Shown here piece after piece: positions 43,642 through 54,920 of a stretch of DNA of 64,000 nt (the stretch's first letter is position 1; every line of letters begins with the position of its first letter). Source of the stretch: Prochlorococcus sp. AG-363-B04 (GTDB taxonomy: Bacteria > Cyanobacteriota > Cyanobacteriia > PCC-6307 > Cyanobiaceae). The translations under genes were made by a program, and so were the position numbers. The notes under the pieces are model-generated. The model was not told where the DNA came from, ran no database searches, and worked only from the letters and a program-made list of their open reading frames with translations. The stretch covers positions 1 to 64,000 of the forward strand of contig QCFC01000004.1 in the NCBI GenBank assembly GCA_003278465.1. The letters run 5' to 3'.

Positions 43642-44778
43642 ATGAATCATTTGAATTCAATTCTGTCAAATTACATTAATCCCACTTCTATAATTAAGAT
43701 TACTCCCCTTACAGATGGAAATATCAATAACACATATTTAGTTGAGTATTCAGTTCAGAGGTTAATCAGAAAAGCTGTTTTACAGCAACTAAATAAAAAT
43801 ATTTTTCATTCAGCAGAAGATGTAATTAATAACTTTCTTACTCTTACTGATCACATCTCATCTAAAACTTCTGACAAATTATACAAAGATAAGAGTAATT
43901 CTATTATAAAAATACCAGAATTATATACTACAAATGATCATAAACCCTTTGTTGTGGATGAATCAGGATTTTATTGGAGATTATATTCATATATCGAAAG
44001 CTCAGAAATGATTGATGTTGTTCTGGACCCTCAACATGCTTTTTCTCTGGGAAGGTCATTATCAGAATTTCACATTCTTACTCGTGACCTCCCATTTTCA
44101 AGCTTTTCAGTTATGGATAATCTTAGAAACTTTCATATACTTCCATTTTTTATTCGACAATATAGGAAGGCATATGCTGAAAATATATCAAAACACATTT
44201 GTAATAACGAATTGTATAATAGGTTATTAAAACTAAATTCTACTGTTGATTTATATGCAGTTAATTCTTCAATTATTGAGCAAGCCAAATTAAGCAATAA
44301 GTTATCAATCGCAGTAATTCATGGAGATCCTAAAGTTAGCAATTTTCTTTATAATTCTACTAACAACAAGGTATTGGCAATTGTCGACTTTGATACTTTA
44401 ATGCATGCCCCCCTAATCTATGATCTAGGCGACTTGTTACGATCATGTACGAATCCAGAAGGCGAAGAACCTGAAAATGCATTATCCTCACATTTTGATT
44501 TATCACTTTTTAGTTCGGCCCTGCGAGGTTATCTTTCAACTAGCAATCCTACTCTAACAAAATCTGATATATGTTTAATACCCTATTCAGTAAAGCTTAT
44601 TGCATTTGAACTTGGAATTAGATTTTTGAGTGATTTTCTTTGTGGAAATAAATACTTTAAATGCTCTAGCAAATATCAAAATCTCCACAGGGCAGAGGTT
44701 CAATTCAATTTTGTTAATAGTCTTGAATTACAATGGTCTAAGATCATTACTGAGATTTCTACTCTTACTGCAAAATAA
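43642..44778 (+). CDS. Aminoglycoside-phosphotransferase-fold kinase, NahK-like
   Basis: 378 residues. N-terminal lobe: LTDGNINNTYLVEY, then a VLQQLN-x-x-I-F segment typical of NahK-type sugar-1-kinases. The catalytic loop IHGDPKVSNFLY and metal site IVDFDTLMHAPLIYDLGDLLRS are intact. NahK phosphorylates N-acetylhexosamines at the 1-position. A related sugar or amino-sugar substrate is likely. Divergent from the sbcD-like gene; the next gene starts 3 bp after it. Confidence 0.75.
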   Translation: MNHLNSILSNYINPTSIIKITPLTDGNINNTYLVEYSVQRLIRKAVLQQLNKNIFHSAEDVINNFLTLTDHISSKTSDKLYKDKSNSIIKIPELYTTNDHKPFVVDESGFYWRLYSYIESSEMIDVVLDPQHAFSLGRSLSEFHILTRDLPFSSFSVMDNLRNFHILPFFIRQYRKAYAENISKHICNNELYNRLLKLNSTVDLYAVNSSIIEQAKLSNKLSIAVIHGDPKVSNFLYNSTNNKVLAIVDFDTLMHAPLIYDLGDLLRSCTNPEGEEPENALSSHFDLSLFSSALRGYLSTSNPTLTKSDICLIPYSVKLIAFELGIRFLSDFLCGNKYFKCSSKYQNLHRAEVQFNFVNSLELQWSKIITEISTLTAK

Positions 44779-44781
44779 CAG

Positions 44782-45333
44782 ATGTCTAGATACACTGAAA
44801 GAATAAGTAGAGTTTCTAAACTATTTTTAGTAAACTATTCTCCTAATACCAATATAAAAGCAAATTTTGCTTATAAATGGGACCTTACTCAATTATTAGA
44901 GTTAAATTATTCTTTTAGATATTTTGCCCAAAGTCCTTCAATCAAGGAATCCATGACACTAGGAACAGCGAGTAATTATTTTATTCAAGCACGTTTTTAT
45001 GTTTATATATCATTTCCTAGTCAACCAAGGTACTGGGAATTTATTATTGATTCTATTGACAAATATAGTGTCTATTCCTATAGTAATTATTTGAAAGATA
45101 AAAAAATAATTACTGACATTAAGCCTCCAAAAATATTAATCAAATCATTTCAAAATACCTTAAATTCAGATATTAAAATCAGCCTCAAACCCTTCTACGA
45201 ATTTGATCAGCCTCCTTTGTTAGGAATAGCAGCTCGTCTGAGAAATTTTAATGATACCAGCTCTCTCTGGGCACCGAAGCTTACAATTAAAAAATTTGAC
45301 TTTCATAATAGAATAAATTTTTTTCAGGATTAA
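44782..45333 (+). CDS. Hypothetical protein downstream of NahK-like kinase
   Basis: 183 residues, rich in Phe, Tyr and Ser, mostly beta (FAYKWDLTQLLELNYSFRYF, YFIQARFYVYISFPSQPRYW). It starts 3 bp after the kinase stop, so they form one transcript. No known domain. The beta-rich pattern and lack of a signal peptide suggest a soluble cytosolic protein. Confidence 0.6.
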   Translation: MSRYTERISRVSKLFLVNYSPNTNIKANFAYKWDLTQLLELNYSFRYFAQSPSIKESMTLGTASNYFIQARFYVYISFPSQPRYWEFIIDSIDKYSVYSYSNYLKDKKIITDIKPPKILIKSFQNTLNSDIKISLKPFYEFDQPPLLGIAARLRNFNDTSSLWAPKLTIKKFDFHNRINFFQD

Positions 45334-45452
45334 ATCTACTCCATATGTTTAATCCCTGACATGCTATTGTCCCTAAACTGATATGTGTTACTTGAAATTC
45401 ACTAAAATCACAGTAAATCTAGCGATTAGTTTTAAAACAGGTAATTTCACTT

Positions 45453-45692
45453 ATGGCGTTTAGTCCACATGTGATGCATTTTGCAAATAAGTTATCAACA
45501 CTCATGAAAACCAAACCCATACTTGTTCATTCAACTCCTCACGGAGGGACTATTCATAAGTATCCAATAAGTGGAGGTAAAAGGTACTTTCAGAGATTTT
45601 TAGGTTGTTACTTAGGCACTTGTAAGTTCTGTAATGACTTTGAGGAGGCATCAGATTACCTTATGAACGTAGAGCCCAGCGCGAATACTTGA
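45453..45692 (+). CDS. Small Cys-containing hypothetical protein
   Basis: 79 residues. A C-x5-CxxC cluster with a Thr and aromatic residues (FLGCYLGTCKFCNDF) lies in the C-terminal third. A His-rich start (SPHVMHFANKL) precedes it. The Cys spacing could bind metal or a cofactor; that is inference. Clearly coding. Confidence 0.65.
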   Translation: MAFSPHVMHFANKLSTLMKTKPILVHSTPHGGTIHKYPISGGKRYFQRFLGCYLGTCKFCNDFEEASDYLMNVEPSANT

Positions 45693-45861
45693 TTGGCACA
45701 TTATTGAACTGAAAAGCATTATAAAACCACTTGATTTCAAAAATATAAAAATAAATTTTTCAATCCTCTAGCACCTATAAAATCAAAGCAATAGTCTTGA
45801 AATAAAGACCTATGACTTACTTTTTTAAAATATGCGCTATACCTAATAAAAATTACTTGTT

Positions 45862-46194
45862 TTGGCGTCCGAAAACCACTCTTTAAATACACTTGATAGA
45901 GCAATACTACTATTTTTTCAACTAGGTAACATACTGTTGCTTTTTATAGATTTATTAGGTATAGCATTTTGGGGAAAAGTAGAGACATCAAACCCTTCTT
46001 ATGTGTATTATTTTGGACCTTATTTTAGTAGATCAGGTTTAAGAAAAGATCTAGTTACATTTCGATCAGAACTTACTAATGAAGGCGCCTCAATTTCTAG
46101 TGTAGTTATTCTGCGACAGAATTGTCCTGAGCCTTTGACTCACTCTATTTTTTCTAATACAATAAACACTGTAAATATTAATTCCTCAAATTAG
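45862..46194 (+). CDS. DUF1816 family protein
   Basis: 110 residues from TTG. The C-terminal part has the DUF1816 pattern: GKVETSNPSYVYYFGPYFSR, then ELTNEGASISSVVI and NCPEPLTHS. A hydrophobic segment (ILLFFQLGNILLLFIDLLGI) precedes it. DUF1816 is cyanobacterial and of unknown role. It starts the series that leads to the lytic transglycosylase 26 bp downstream. Confidence 0.75.
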   Translation: MASENHSLNTLDRAILLFFQLGNILLLFIDLLGIAFWGKVETSNPSYVYYFGPYFSRSGLRKDLVTFRSELTNEGASISSVVILRQNCPEPLTHSIFSNTINTVNINSSN

Positions 46195-46219
46195 CCTTTA
46201 TATTTTAAAATATTAAGCA

Positions 46220-47215
46220 ATGTTTTCAAATCGATTCTATAGTGCACTCAATATATTCTTGTTTATTCTTCTTTTATCTTCTATTCCAAGTCGTTCTATT
46301 TCCCAATCTCATAAATTACATATAAATGAATCGCAAGCTAATAAACAATTATTAAAACTTCCTTCTGATCCTCTTCTACCTATTATGAGAGATGGAAGGC
46401 ATTACCCAATAATACCTAGCAAAATAGATGAATTGGTGACATTAATTGTTTATTTAGAAGGCAAACTAAGAGATATTAATACTCCTAAGTCAGATTTACC
46501 TTTATTGGCACACCAGCAGCAGGTTATTTATAGGATTTTGTCAGAGGATTCAGAGAGATCATCTGCAGTTTTATCTAAGCTACCCTCTAAATGGAGAAAA
46601 ATAGCTTCTAGGCACCTCTTAGCACGTATGGAATTTCTTTCTATGGCTTCCCATAGTCAGAAAATTTCTGAATTACCAGCTTGGGAAATTGTCAATCCTG
46701 AACCTCTGGATACCCTTTTGTCGTATTACCAACAAGCAGAATCTGATTCTGGTATTGAATGGGAGGTTCTAGCCGCAATTAATCTTGTAGAAACTGGAAT
46801 GGGAAGAATCGTCGGACCCTCTACTGCTAATGCTCAAGGCCCTATGCAATTCTTACCAACAACATGGGATGAGCCAGGTATTGGAAATGGAAATGACATT
46901 TATGATGCCTATCATTCAATTCAAGCAGCTGCAAGGTACTTAGTTCGACGAGGTGGCTTGGATGATATTCATAAGGGTTTATGGGGTTATAACAATAGTG
47001 ATGCTTATGGAAGAGCAGTAATGCATTATGCAGAACTTATGAAGGCTGACCCACTTGCCTATATAGGGCTTTATCACTGGGAAATCCATTTCAGGACAGG
47101 TATTGGAGACCTTTGGCTCCCAGTTGGATACCGTCAATCCAAAAAAATTCCCGTTTCTATCTATCTAAAACAGATGCCAGCAAGCGCTCCGCCCGCTTAC
47201 TCTTACAGTAATTAA
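46220..47215 (+). CDS. Lytic murein transglycosylase (SLT type)
   Basis: 331 residues. A signal peptide (NIFLFILLLSSIPSRSIS) sends it to the periplasm. The catalytic Glu is in LAAINLVETGMGR, followed by the family's NAQGPMQFLPTTW, AYHSIQAAARYLVRRG and YNNSDAYGRAVMHYAEL. It cleaves peptidoglycan strands by forming 1,6-anhydro ends. The next gene starts 14 bp after it, possibly in the same transcript. Confidence 0.9.
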   Translation: MFSNRFYSALNIFLFILLLSSIPSRSISQSHKLHINESQANKQLLKLPSDPLLPIMRDGRHYPIIPSKIDELVTLIVYLEGKLRDINTPKSDLPLLAHQQQVIYRILSEDSERSSAVLSKLPSKWRKIASRHLLARMEFLSMASHSQKISELPAWEIVNPEPLDTLLSYYQQAESDSGIEWEVLAAINLVETGMGRIVGPSTANAQGPMQFLPTTWDEPGIGNGNDIYDAYHSIQAAARYLVRRGGLDDIHKGLWGYNNSDAYGRAVMHYAELMKADPLAYIGLYHWEIHFRTGIGDLWLPVGYRQSKKIPVSIYLKQMPASAPPAYSYSN

Positions 47216-47228
47216 GAGCATTTAAAGG

Positions 47229-47927
47229 GTGTCAAAAGAATCAACGCACAGGCCTGAAGAACTTAAGGACCTTGGTTGGTCTTTAGAGGAGGTCTCTCGC
47301 TATTCGGAATTATGGGATTATCGCCAGCGATGGGGTGCAATTAACCTTGAACGAGAAGACAGACTTTTTTTAAGAAAGGCGGAAGCTGCTCTCCCAAAAA
47401 TAACTACTGCAAAACCTTCTACTAAGAAGCCAATCAAGGAAAAAAATTACTATCGATGGCTTCTCTTTTATTTGGAGACCATGGATTCCTCAGAGAAGGA
47501 ATTAGAGCTTAAAGAAGGTGAGAGAGGTTTATGGCCAATTATCCTGGAGGAGGAAATACGTGCACTTGACTATTACGAACCAGTATTAGGTTTGCCAGAT
47601 ACATTGAAGGCGAAAGCTCTTGATTCATTTCGTGAAGAACTTATTCAGCTAGGACGAAGCTCTTTTAATAATCAAATTAATCTTTTCGATTTTGATTTTA
47701 TAGGGCCTCTAAAAGCCCTCCAAGCTACTGATCAGACTAATAAGTGGAGAACATTAAGAGATCCTGATAATGAGCCTAAGGAAAACTATCCAGTACTTCC
47801 TGCGGAAGCTGCAAATAGCTTTAGGAAAGAGGTTCGGACACAGATAATCCCCTTGATTGTTAAAACGCTACCATCACTAGCTGATACTGAAATGCCACAA
47901 CCACCTGATTATTGGAGTCGTAATTGA
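47229..47927 (+). CDS. Conserved-looking cyanobacterial hypothetical protein
   Basis: 232 residues from GTG. Soluble, strongly charged (SKESTHRPEELKDLGWSLEE, ELELKEGERGLWPIILEEE) with a regular helical pattern. No signal or membrane segment. It sits between the transglycosylase and metY. I do not recognise the family, but its length and codon pattern make it a real gene. Confidence 0.7.
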   Translation: MSKESTHRPEELKDLGWSLEEVSRYSELWDYRQRWGAINLEREDRLFLRKAEAALPKITTAKPSTKKPIKEKNYYRWLLFYLETMDSSEKELELKEGERGLWPIILEEEIRALDYYEPVLGLPDTLKAKALDSFREELIQLGRSSFNNQINLFDFDFIGPLKALQATDQTNKWRTLRDPDNEPKENYPVLPAEAANSFRKEVRTQIIPLIVKTLPSLADTEMPQPPDYWSRN

Positions 47928-47935
47928 ATTATTAG

Positions 47936-49291
<1,356 letters not shown>

Positions 49292-49314
49292 TTAAATTAC
49301 TATTATATATTTAT

Positions 49315-50205
49315 ATGGCTTTAATTCTACCGAGAAGTTATCACAAGATTTCCTCTATTGAAAGAAATAGAATTTCATGGATAGAACCCTCATTAGCAGA
49401 AAGACAAGATATTAGACCTTTAAGAATAGGTATTTTAAATATCATGCCATTAGGTAAGCAATACGAGTTCAATTTATTACACCCTCTTGGATTATCTCCT
49501 CTTCAGATAGAACCTATATGGATAAGGTTAACTACTCATTCTTATAAGACATGGGATCATGCTCATCTTAATAATCTCTATATCTCATGGTCAGAAGCTA
49601 TGAATCCACCATTAGATGGATTAATAATTACTGGTGCACCTGTTGAGCACATGCCATTCGAAGATGTAAATTACTGGCCCGAGTTTGTTCAACTAGTTAA
49701 CGATGCCCGTTCCAGATGTGCTAGTACATTAGGCCTTTGCTGGGCTGGATTTGCGTTGGCTTATATGGCTGGTGTTGATAAGCAATCATTCAAGGAAAAG
49801 TTATTTGGTATTTATCCGATGAGGAGTCTTGTTCCAGGGCACCCATTGATGGGTACACAAGATGATAAATTTCTTTGTCCTCAGAGCAGATATGCTTCAA
49901 TAGATGATGTGGCTATGGAGGATTCTCAAAGACAAGGAAGATTAAGATTATTGGCTTATGGAGATAAAGTTGGATATACAATCTTTGAGACAACTGATCA
50001 ACGACAGCTTATGCATCTAGGGCACCCTGAATATAGTGCTGGACGAATTCTTTCTGAAATGGAACGAGATAAAGCCAAGGGGAATGTCCCTCCACCAGAA
50101 AATTTTAACCCAAATAATCCTCAGACTTTATGGCGATCTCATAGAAATTTATTATTTCAACAGTGGTTATGGTTCTGTTATCAGAGGGTAAGCTTAAATC
50201 ACTAA
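49315..50205 (+). CDS. metA: Homoserine O-acyltransferase MetA
   Basis: 296 residues. The start RPLRIGILNIMPLGKQYE and the nucleophile loop TLGLCWAGFALAYMAG (Cys142) are characteristic, as is the catalytic His-Glu pair in LMHLGHPEYSAGRILSEME. MetA activates homoserine with acetyl- or succinyl-CoA; pairing with MetY argues for O-acetylhomoserine as product. The two genes are in one operon. Confidence 0.92.
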   Translation: MALILPRSYHKISSIERNRISWIEPSLAERQDIRPLRIGILNIMPLGKQYEFNLLHPLGLSPLQIEPIWIRLTTHSYKTWDHAHLNNLYISWSEAMNPPLDGLIITGAPVEHMPFEDVNYWPEFVQLVNDARSRCASTLGLCWAGFALAYMAGVDKQSFKEKLFGIYPMRSLVPGHPLMGTQDDKFLCPQSRYASIDDVAMEDSQRQGRLRLLAYGDKVGYTIFETTDQRQLMHLGHPEYSAGRILSEMERDKAKGNVPPPENFNPNNPQTLWRSHRNLLFQQWLWFCYQRVSLNH

Positions 50206-50228
50206 ATTATATAATAAGTTAAAATATA

Positions 50229-51836
50229 CTAATCAGGGATAATTGTGGATGCTTTTTTTCTTATCTCTGTTATACAATCCATGATATTAGATTTCTCATT
50301 AAAATGAACAGTTATTTTTATTTCTTCAAATGTTATTTTTTCAATCCATTTCTTTTGTGATTTTCTTATTTGGAAATCTGCCTCGGATTCATCATTTGCT
50401 TGCTCTAAGCGTGATTTAATTCTACTTGCGGCTGTTTTTTCTGAACAACTACAAAATACAATTGCGATTTTGGCCCCAGATTCGAATCCTGTATTAATTA
50501 ATTTTTTTCTTTCTCTAGCCTTTAAGAATGTAGCATCAATAATAGTATTAAATCCTGCTTCTAATGAGTATTTAGCATATTGAGAAAGCTTTTCCTCATA
50601 TATTATATTAGTAACAAACTCACTATATTTATCAACTTGTGTAATATTATTATCCTGACAAAACCTATTTCTTTCAATATCTGAGCTTATTCTTATTCCA
50701 TTAAAGGCTATGCAAAGTTTTTTACTGAGATATGTTTTGCCACTTCCACTAAATCCATGCATGAGTATTAGAATCTTTTCTGTTGCTTGTTGATATACAT
50801 TATAGGCTGTCTGTAGGTATTTATTAATTATTATTTCCTTGTCAAATGAACTACTTTCTGTCTTTATTTGATCTATAGTGTTAGTCTGTATTTGTTTGAG
50901 TCTTTGATAGTTAGCTTTGGCTCTGACTAATGCTCTATATGAGTAGTACCACTGGTAAAGAATTAAACCTAAATAGTCACCAGTTGTATATAGCCAATTA
51001 TTTAATAAAATAAGAGATTGTCGATTATTACCTCTTGCCTGCAGGTCCATCACGATAAATATAATATCACTTATTTGATCAATCATTCTGAGGCTCTCCT
51101 TGAATTCAATGCCATCGAATATTTCTAATTGATATTCATTATTTACATATATATTGTCACAATGAAGATCACCATGACATTCTTTAAAAAAGCCCAAATG
51201 ATAGCGTTCAAGAAAAATACCTTGTTTTAATCTGAAATCAGTTGACATATATGAGTTAATTATAGATAACAGATTTAAATCGTTATTTGTTGGTTTTAAT
51301 TCTGATAGATGTTCTAAATTTACTTTATTGTGATGCTCTATAGACACAAGTATATTATTATCTGTTTTCTTTTCATATGATTTTAATCTTAAGTGAAATG
51401 TACCAATAGATTTACCTAGTCTTCTAAATAGGATATCGTCTAATCGTTGTGCTGAAATATTGCTAAGTATAAAGAGTTGATTAATCTGCTTCATTTTTAT
51501 TGCATAGTCTAAAACCTTCGAATCTGATAGGTTTAGATCATTTTCAGTGGAATCATCTACATAGTATTTACTTGATGTTGAGTAAATTACAGAAATACCT
51601 AAATATAATGTATGATTATATCTTGTATTTAACCTTATTTCCTCTTTACAATAATTTAGTCGTTGAATTATAGTACTTGATTGTATGTATTCGTTATTTA
51701 ATGGCTTTTTAATTTTATATGCATATATACCAGTAAGTACAATCCAAGAAATATGAGTTTCAATTAATTTTATATCAATAACCTTATGGCTATAAACCGA
51801 AGGTTCTAATAGGTAGTTAATATTGTTTTTATTCAT
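50229..51836 (-). CDS. Kinase-like domain fused to P-loop ATPase (COG2187-COG0645 type)
   Basis: 535 residues. The N-terminal part has the aminoglycoside-phosphotransferase fold with the catalytic loop ECHGDLHCDNIYV. The C-terminal part is a P-loop kinase domain with Walker A GFSGSGKTYLSKKL (about 360-373) and a lid/kinase tail (RISSDIERNRFC, TAASRIKSRLEQ). The same two-domain architecture occurs widely in bacteria, but the substrate is unknown. It is divergent from the AlkB-like gene. Confidence 0.85.
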   Translation of the reverse strand: MNKNNINYLLEPSVYSHKVIDIKLIETHISWIVLTGIYAYKIKKPLNNEYIQSSTIIQRLNYCKEEIRLNTRYNHTLYLGISVIYSTSSKYYVDDSTENDLNLSDSKVLDYAIKMKQINQLFILSNISAQRLDDILFRRLGKSIGTFHLRLKSYEKKTDNNILVSIEHHNKVNLEHLSELKPTNNDLNLLSIINSYMSTDFRLKQGIFLERYHLGFFKECHGDLHCDNIYVNNEYQLEIFDGIEFKESLRMIDQISDIIFIVMDLQARGNNRQSLILLNNWLYTTGDYLGLILYQWYYSYRALVRAKANYQRLKQIQTNTIDQIKTESSSFDKEIIINKYLQTAYNVYQQATEKILILMHGFSGSGKTYLSKKLCIAFNGIRISSDIERNRFCQDNNITQVDKYSEFVTNIIYEEKLSQYAKYSLEAGFNTIIDATFLKARERKKLINTGFESGAKIAIVFCSCSEKTAASRIKSRLEQANDESEADFQIRKSQKKWIEKITFEEIKITVHFNEKSNIMDCITEIRKKASTIIPD

Positions 51837-52037
51837 TGGTAAAACTATATACTTAATATTATATTTTAAATTTGAAGTTTTGATTGTTTTGACAGGAATG
51901 TATTTTAATGTAGTTGTACTTTCGTTATCGATGCCATCAATACTATTCCCTGGGTCTATTATGAAAAGTGGTTAAATCAATCTGATTCCTTATTATGGTT
52001 TAACAAAATTAGGTCAGAATTAAAATGGGAGCAGCCA

Positions 52038-52496
52038 ATGGTGAAGGTTTTTGGGCGAGATTATAATGTTCCCAGATTGACAACATTTGTTGGTGAGGAA
52101 GGTTTATCCTATTCATATAGTGGATTTACACATAATGCTATTTCATGGCCAGCATGGTTTGAGCCGTTACTCGAGAGAATCTCAATTAGCTTTAATACTA
52201 AATTTAATGGTTGCTTAATAAATTTATACCGCAATGGTAATGATAAGATGGGATGGCATTCAGATGACGAAGATGAAATAGATTCATCAATGCCTATTTT
52301 GTCATTATCACTTGGTTCTACCAGGGAAATTATCTTCAAACATAAAACATCATTGGAAAAACATGTTTTAAGCCTTGGTGACGGAGACATACTCTTAATG
52401 AAGCCTTATTCTCAGCAGTCATGGATTCATTCACTACCGGTTAGAAAGAAAATAATTACGGAACGAATAAACCTGACTTTCCGTTGCTACATTTGA
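52038..52496 (+). CDS. AlkB-like Fe(II)/2-oxoglutarate dioxygenase
   Basis: 152 residues as given. Iron ligands are in NDKMGWHSDDEDEI (H-x-D), with the product of the distal His in SQQSWIHSLP and the 2OG-binding Arg in RINLTFRC. Nucleotide-lesion recognition elements (RLTTFVGEEGLSYSYSG) are present. AlkB-family enzymes demethylate alkylated bases. The frame stays open 43 codons upstream with family-like sequence (YYEKWLNQSDSLLWFNKI), but there is no ATG, GTG or TTG there. The N-terminus is therefore either frameshifted or started at a rare codon. Confidence 0.8.
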   Translation: MVKVFGRDYNVPRLTTFVGEEGLSYSYSGFTHNAISWPAWFEPLLERISISFNTKFNGCLINLYRNGNDKMGWHSDDEDEIDSSMPILSLSLGSTREIIFKHKTSLEKHVLSLGDGDILLMKPYSQQSWIHSLPVRKKIITERINLTFRCYI

Positions 52497-52574
52497 TCTA
52501 ATTATTCGACTATTTGTTATGTAATTTTTAACTAAATATATATTCAATTGCCAAGTAAATCCTTTCTATGTGTT

Positions 52575-52874
52575 TTAACTATCTTTTTTCTTTTTTGATT
52601 CGGCATCACTTTTTGCTTTGGCAGCAGCCTCAGCAGCTTTTCTAGCCTTTTCTTCTGCTGCTGCCTTTGCTGCTGCTGCAGCTTTAGCCTCAGCAGCAGC
52701 TTTAGCCTCAGCAGCAGCTTGAGCTGCCTTTGCTCTGGCTTCAGCTTCTGCCTGAGCAGCTAATTGGGCTTCATATCCCTTAGCTGTAACACTGTCAAAG
52801 GCTTTGAATACCCCTATGACAATTGGCACATGGATCAAAGCGCCTGCCACAACAGTGAAATCGCTGTAAGCCAT
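52575..52874 (-). CDS. Ala/Lys/Glu-rich coiled protein with N-terminal membrane segment
   Basis: 99 residues. An N-terminal hydrophobic segment (FTVVAGALIHVPIVIGVF) is followed by about 70 residues of low-complexity A/K/E repeats (AAEAKAAAEAKAAAAAKAAA). The repetitive part is predicted to form a long single helix. The DNA shows matching imperfect repeats of GCAGC-type codons. Role unknown; a periplasmic or thylakoid-lumen spacer is only a guess. Confidence 0.65.
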   Translation of the reverse strand: MAYSDFTVVAGALIHVPIVIGVFKAFDSVTAKGYEAQLAAQAEAEARAKAAQAAAEAKAAAEAKAAAAAKAAAEEKARKAAEAAAKAKSDAESKKKKDS

Positions 52875-53061
52875 TTTTTTATGAGCATTTCCTCAATTCT
52901 ACAGCGGTCTTCCAAATATCATTTATTTGACTTGCCTAGGGTTTACTATTTTTACAAAAGGAGATTACTAGGGTCTTTCCACTCTTCAACGCCAAATCTA
53001 AGTTATTCCCAATTTTGCTTATATAAAATTCAATAAATGCTTGTATATAAATAAAGCTTTT

Positions 53062-53802
53062 CTACATAACTTGATTCAGAAACTTTCTGCTTCTTTCTTC
53101 CTTTGCGTTAGTGAAGAACAAACTAGGTGTAGATGTTTCTACAATCCTTCCTTCATCCATAAAAATAACCCTATCTGCAACATCTTTGGCAAATGCAACT
53201 TCATGAGTAACAACAACCATAGTCATACCATTTTTGGCTAGATTTTTCATAGAGTCAAGAACTTCTTTAACTCGTTCAGGATCAAGAGCACTTGTAGGTT
53301 CATCAAATAACATGATTTCTGGATTTAATGCCAGTGCTCTAGCTATTGCAGCTCGTTGTTGTTGTCCTCCACTTAGTTGATTAGGATACTTATAGGCTTG
53401 TTCTTTTATACCCATTTGATCGAGCAAATTAATTGCATTATTTACTGCAAATTTCCTTGATATTTTTTGTACTTTCATAGGGGCTAAAATAATATTGTCA
53501 ATTATCGTCAAATGAGGAAATAGGTTGAATTGCTGAAATACCATGCCAACACTTTTTCTTATTCTTTTAATCACGTGCTGGTCAGGGTCCTTTGTAATTA
53601 CATTGCCTAAAATTGTAATTAATCCACCATCTATGGATTCGAGCCCATTAAAGGTTCTAATTAAAGTACTTTTACCGGACCCTGATGGTCCCATGATTAC
53701 AAGGACTTCGCTTTTTCTTACTTGTAGGTCAATATGCTTTAATGCATAAACTTGGTTGCCGAAGATTTTTGTTAGGTTACATATGTCGATGACGTTGCTC
53801 AT
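53062..53802 (-). CDS. Polar amino-acid ABC transporter, ATP-binding protein
   Basis: 246 residues. Walker A is [12 protein letters not shown], the signature is [17 protein letters not shown] and Walker B is [16 protein letters not shown], with the His switch in [10 protein letters not shown]. It closely resembles GlnQ/AapP/BgtA-type subunits. It overlaps the upstream permease by 4 bp (53799-53802), so the two are translationally coupled. Fourth gene of the minus-strand operon binding protein - permease - permease - ATPase. Confidence 0.92.
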   Translation of the reverse strand: MSNVIDICNLTKIFGNQVYALKHIDLQVRKSEVLVIMGPSGSGKSTLIRTFNGLESIDGGLITILGNVITKDPDQHVIKRIRKSVGMVFQQFNLFPHLTIIDNIILAPMKVQKISRKFAVNNAINLLDQMGIKEQAYKYPNQLSGGQQQRAAIARALALNPEIMLFDEPTSALDPERVKEVLDSMKNLAKNGMTMVVVTHEVAFAKDVADRVIFMDEGRIVETSTPSLFFTNAKEERSRKFLNQVM

Positions 53803-54827
53803 ATTGATTTGGTTGGCAGTTTATGAGAGAGACTTACCTCTAATTTTCTAGAAAGAAGCGCTATTGAAATACATATTATCCAATAAACTAGAGCCAACCA
53901 TACATAAACCTCTAGGTATCTTCCAATATACGCTGGATTGGCTAGCAGGCTGCGACTAATCCCTAAAACTTCAACCAAGCCAAGAATAGCCATAAGACTT
54001 GTGTTTTGGAGCAATCCAATAGCCTGATTTGTTAATGCTGGTAAAGAGGTCTTTATAGCTTGCGGAATGAGGATATACAGAAAGGTTTGCCTTGAATTTA
54101 ATCCTAATACTTCAGAAGCTTCCTTTTGAGTTTTGGGAATAGATTGAAATCCTCCTCTGACATCTTCTGCCACATAAGCAGCAGTAAATATTGAAAAAGC
54201 AAATACAGCCCTGGCCACTCGGTTTATTTCTATACCAATAGGTAGAAAAAGTGGAATCATTAATTGTCCAAAAAAAAGAATTGAAATAAGTGGAAATGAT
54301 CTCATTAGATCGATGTATGCTCTGCAAAGATTACGAATTATTTTTAATTCACTAACTCTCCCTATAGCTAAAAGAACACCTATCGGCAACGCAATTATTA
54401 AACTTGATGTGGTTAATACAAGTGTTAATATTAATCCACCCCATTCTCTCGCTGCTACAGGTTGTAATCCTAAACTTCCTGATAGTAAATAAATACCTAA
54501 TGGTGTAACAGCTAACCAGCATACTTTTAAACATGATCCCTGTGAATATTTTTTATGAATATCAGAGAGGCTAACAATTAATAGCAGGATTAATATCGAC
54601 AACCATAATAACGGCCTCCAACTGGAATCTTGAGGATAGCTACCTATTATAAATAATCGTATGTTATTAAAAACAACGTCCCATTTAGCTAGATTAATGG
54701 CCCAATCTAGCAAATAGTTAATAAAATAAGTAAATATCGAGACAATGGTGATAGTAAATACTAAGTCAAGAGGACTTGAAATAATATATTTTTTCAGTCT
54801 ATAAAAATATCTACTTATAATAGTCAT
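53799..54827 (-). CDS. Polar amino-acid ABC transporter permease (AapM/NatH-like)
   Basis: 342 residues, about eight spans. The family EAA loop is in [29 protein letters not shown], which docks on the ATPase. The longer N-terminus with extra spans is typical of the M-type permease in Aap/Bzt/Nat systems. It follows the other permease by 93 bp and overlaps the ATPase gene by 4 bp. Confidence 0.9.
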   Translation of the reverse strand: MTIISRYFYRLKKYIISSPLDLVFTITIVSIFTYFINYLLDWAINLAKWDVVFNNIRLFIIGSYPQDSSWRPLLWLSILILLLIVSLSDIHKKYSQGSCLKVCWLAVTPLGIYLLSGSLGLQPVAAREWGGLILTLVLTTSSLIIALPIGVLLAIGRVSELKIIRNLCRAYIDLMRSFPLISILFFGQLMIPLFLPIGIEINRVARAVFAFSIFTAAYVAEDVRGGFQSIPKTQKEASEVLGLNSRQTFLYILIPQAIKTSLPALTNQAIGLLQNTSLMAILGLVEVLGISRSLLANPAYIGRYLEVYVWLALVYWIICISIALLSRKLEVSLSHKLPTKSI

Positions 54828-54920
54828 GTTCTTGCGTAACGCTCTATATTAAATATAACACACTAGTCTATAGACAATGGATATATCAATGCAATTGATG
54901 ATATTTATGATGCACTAAAG

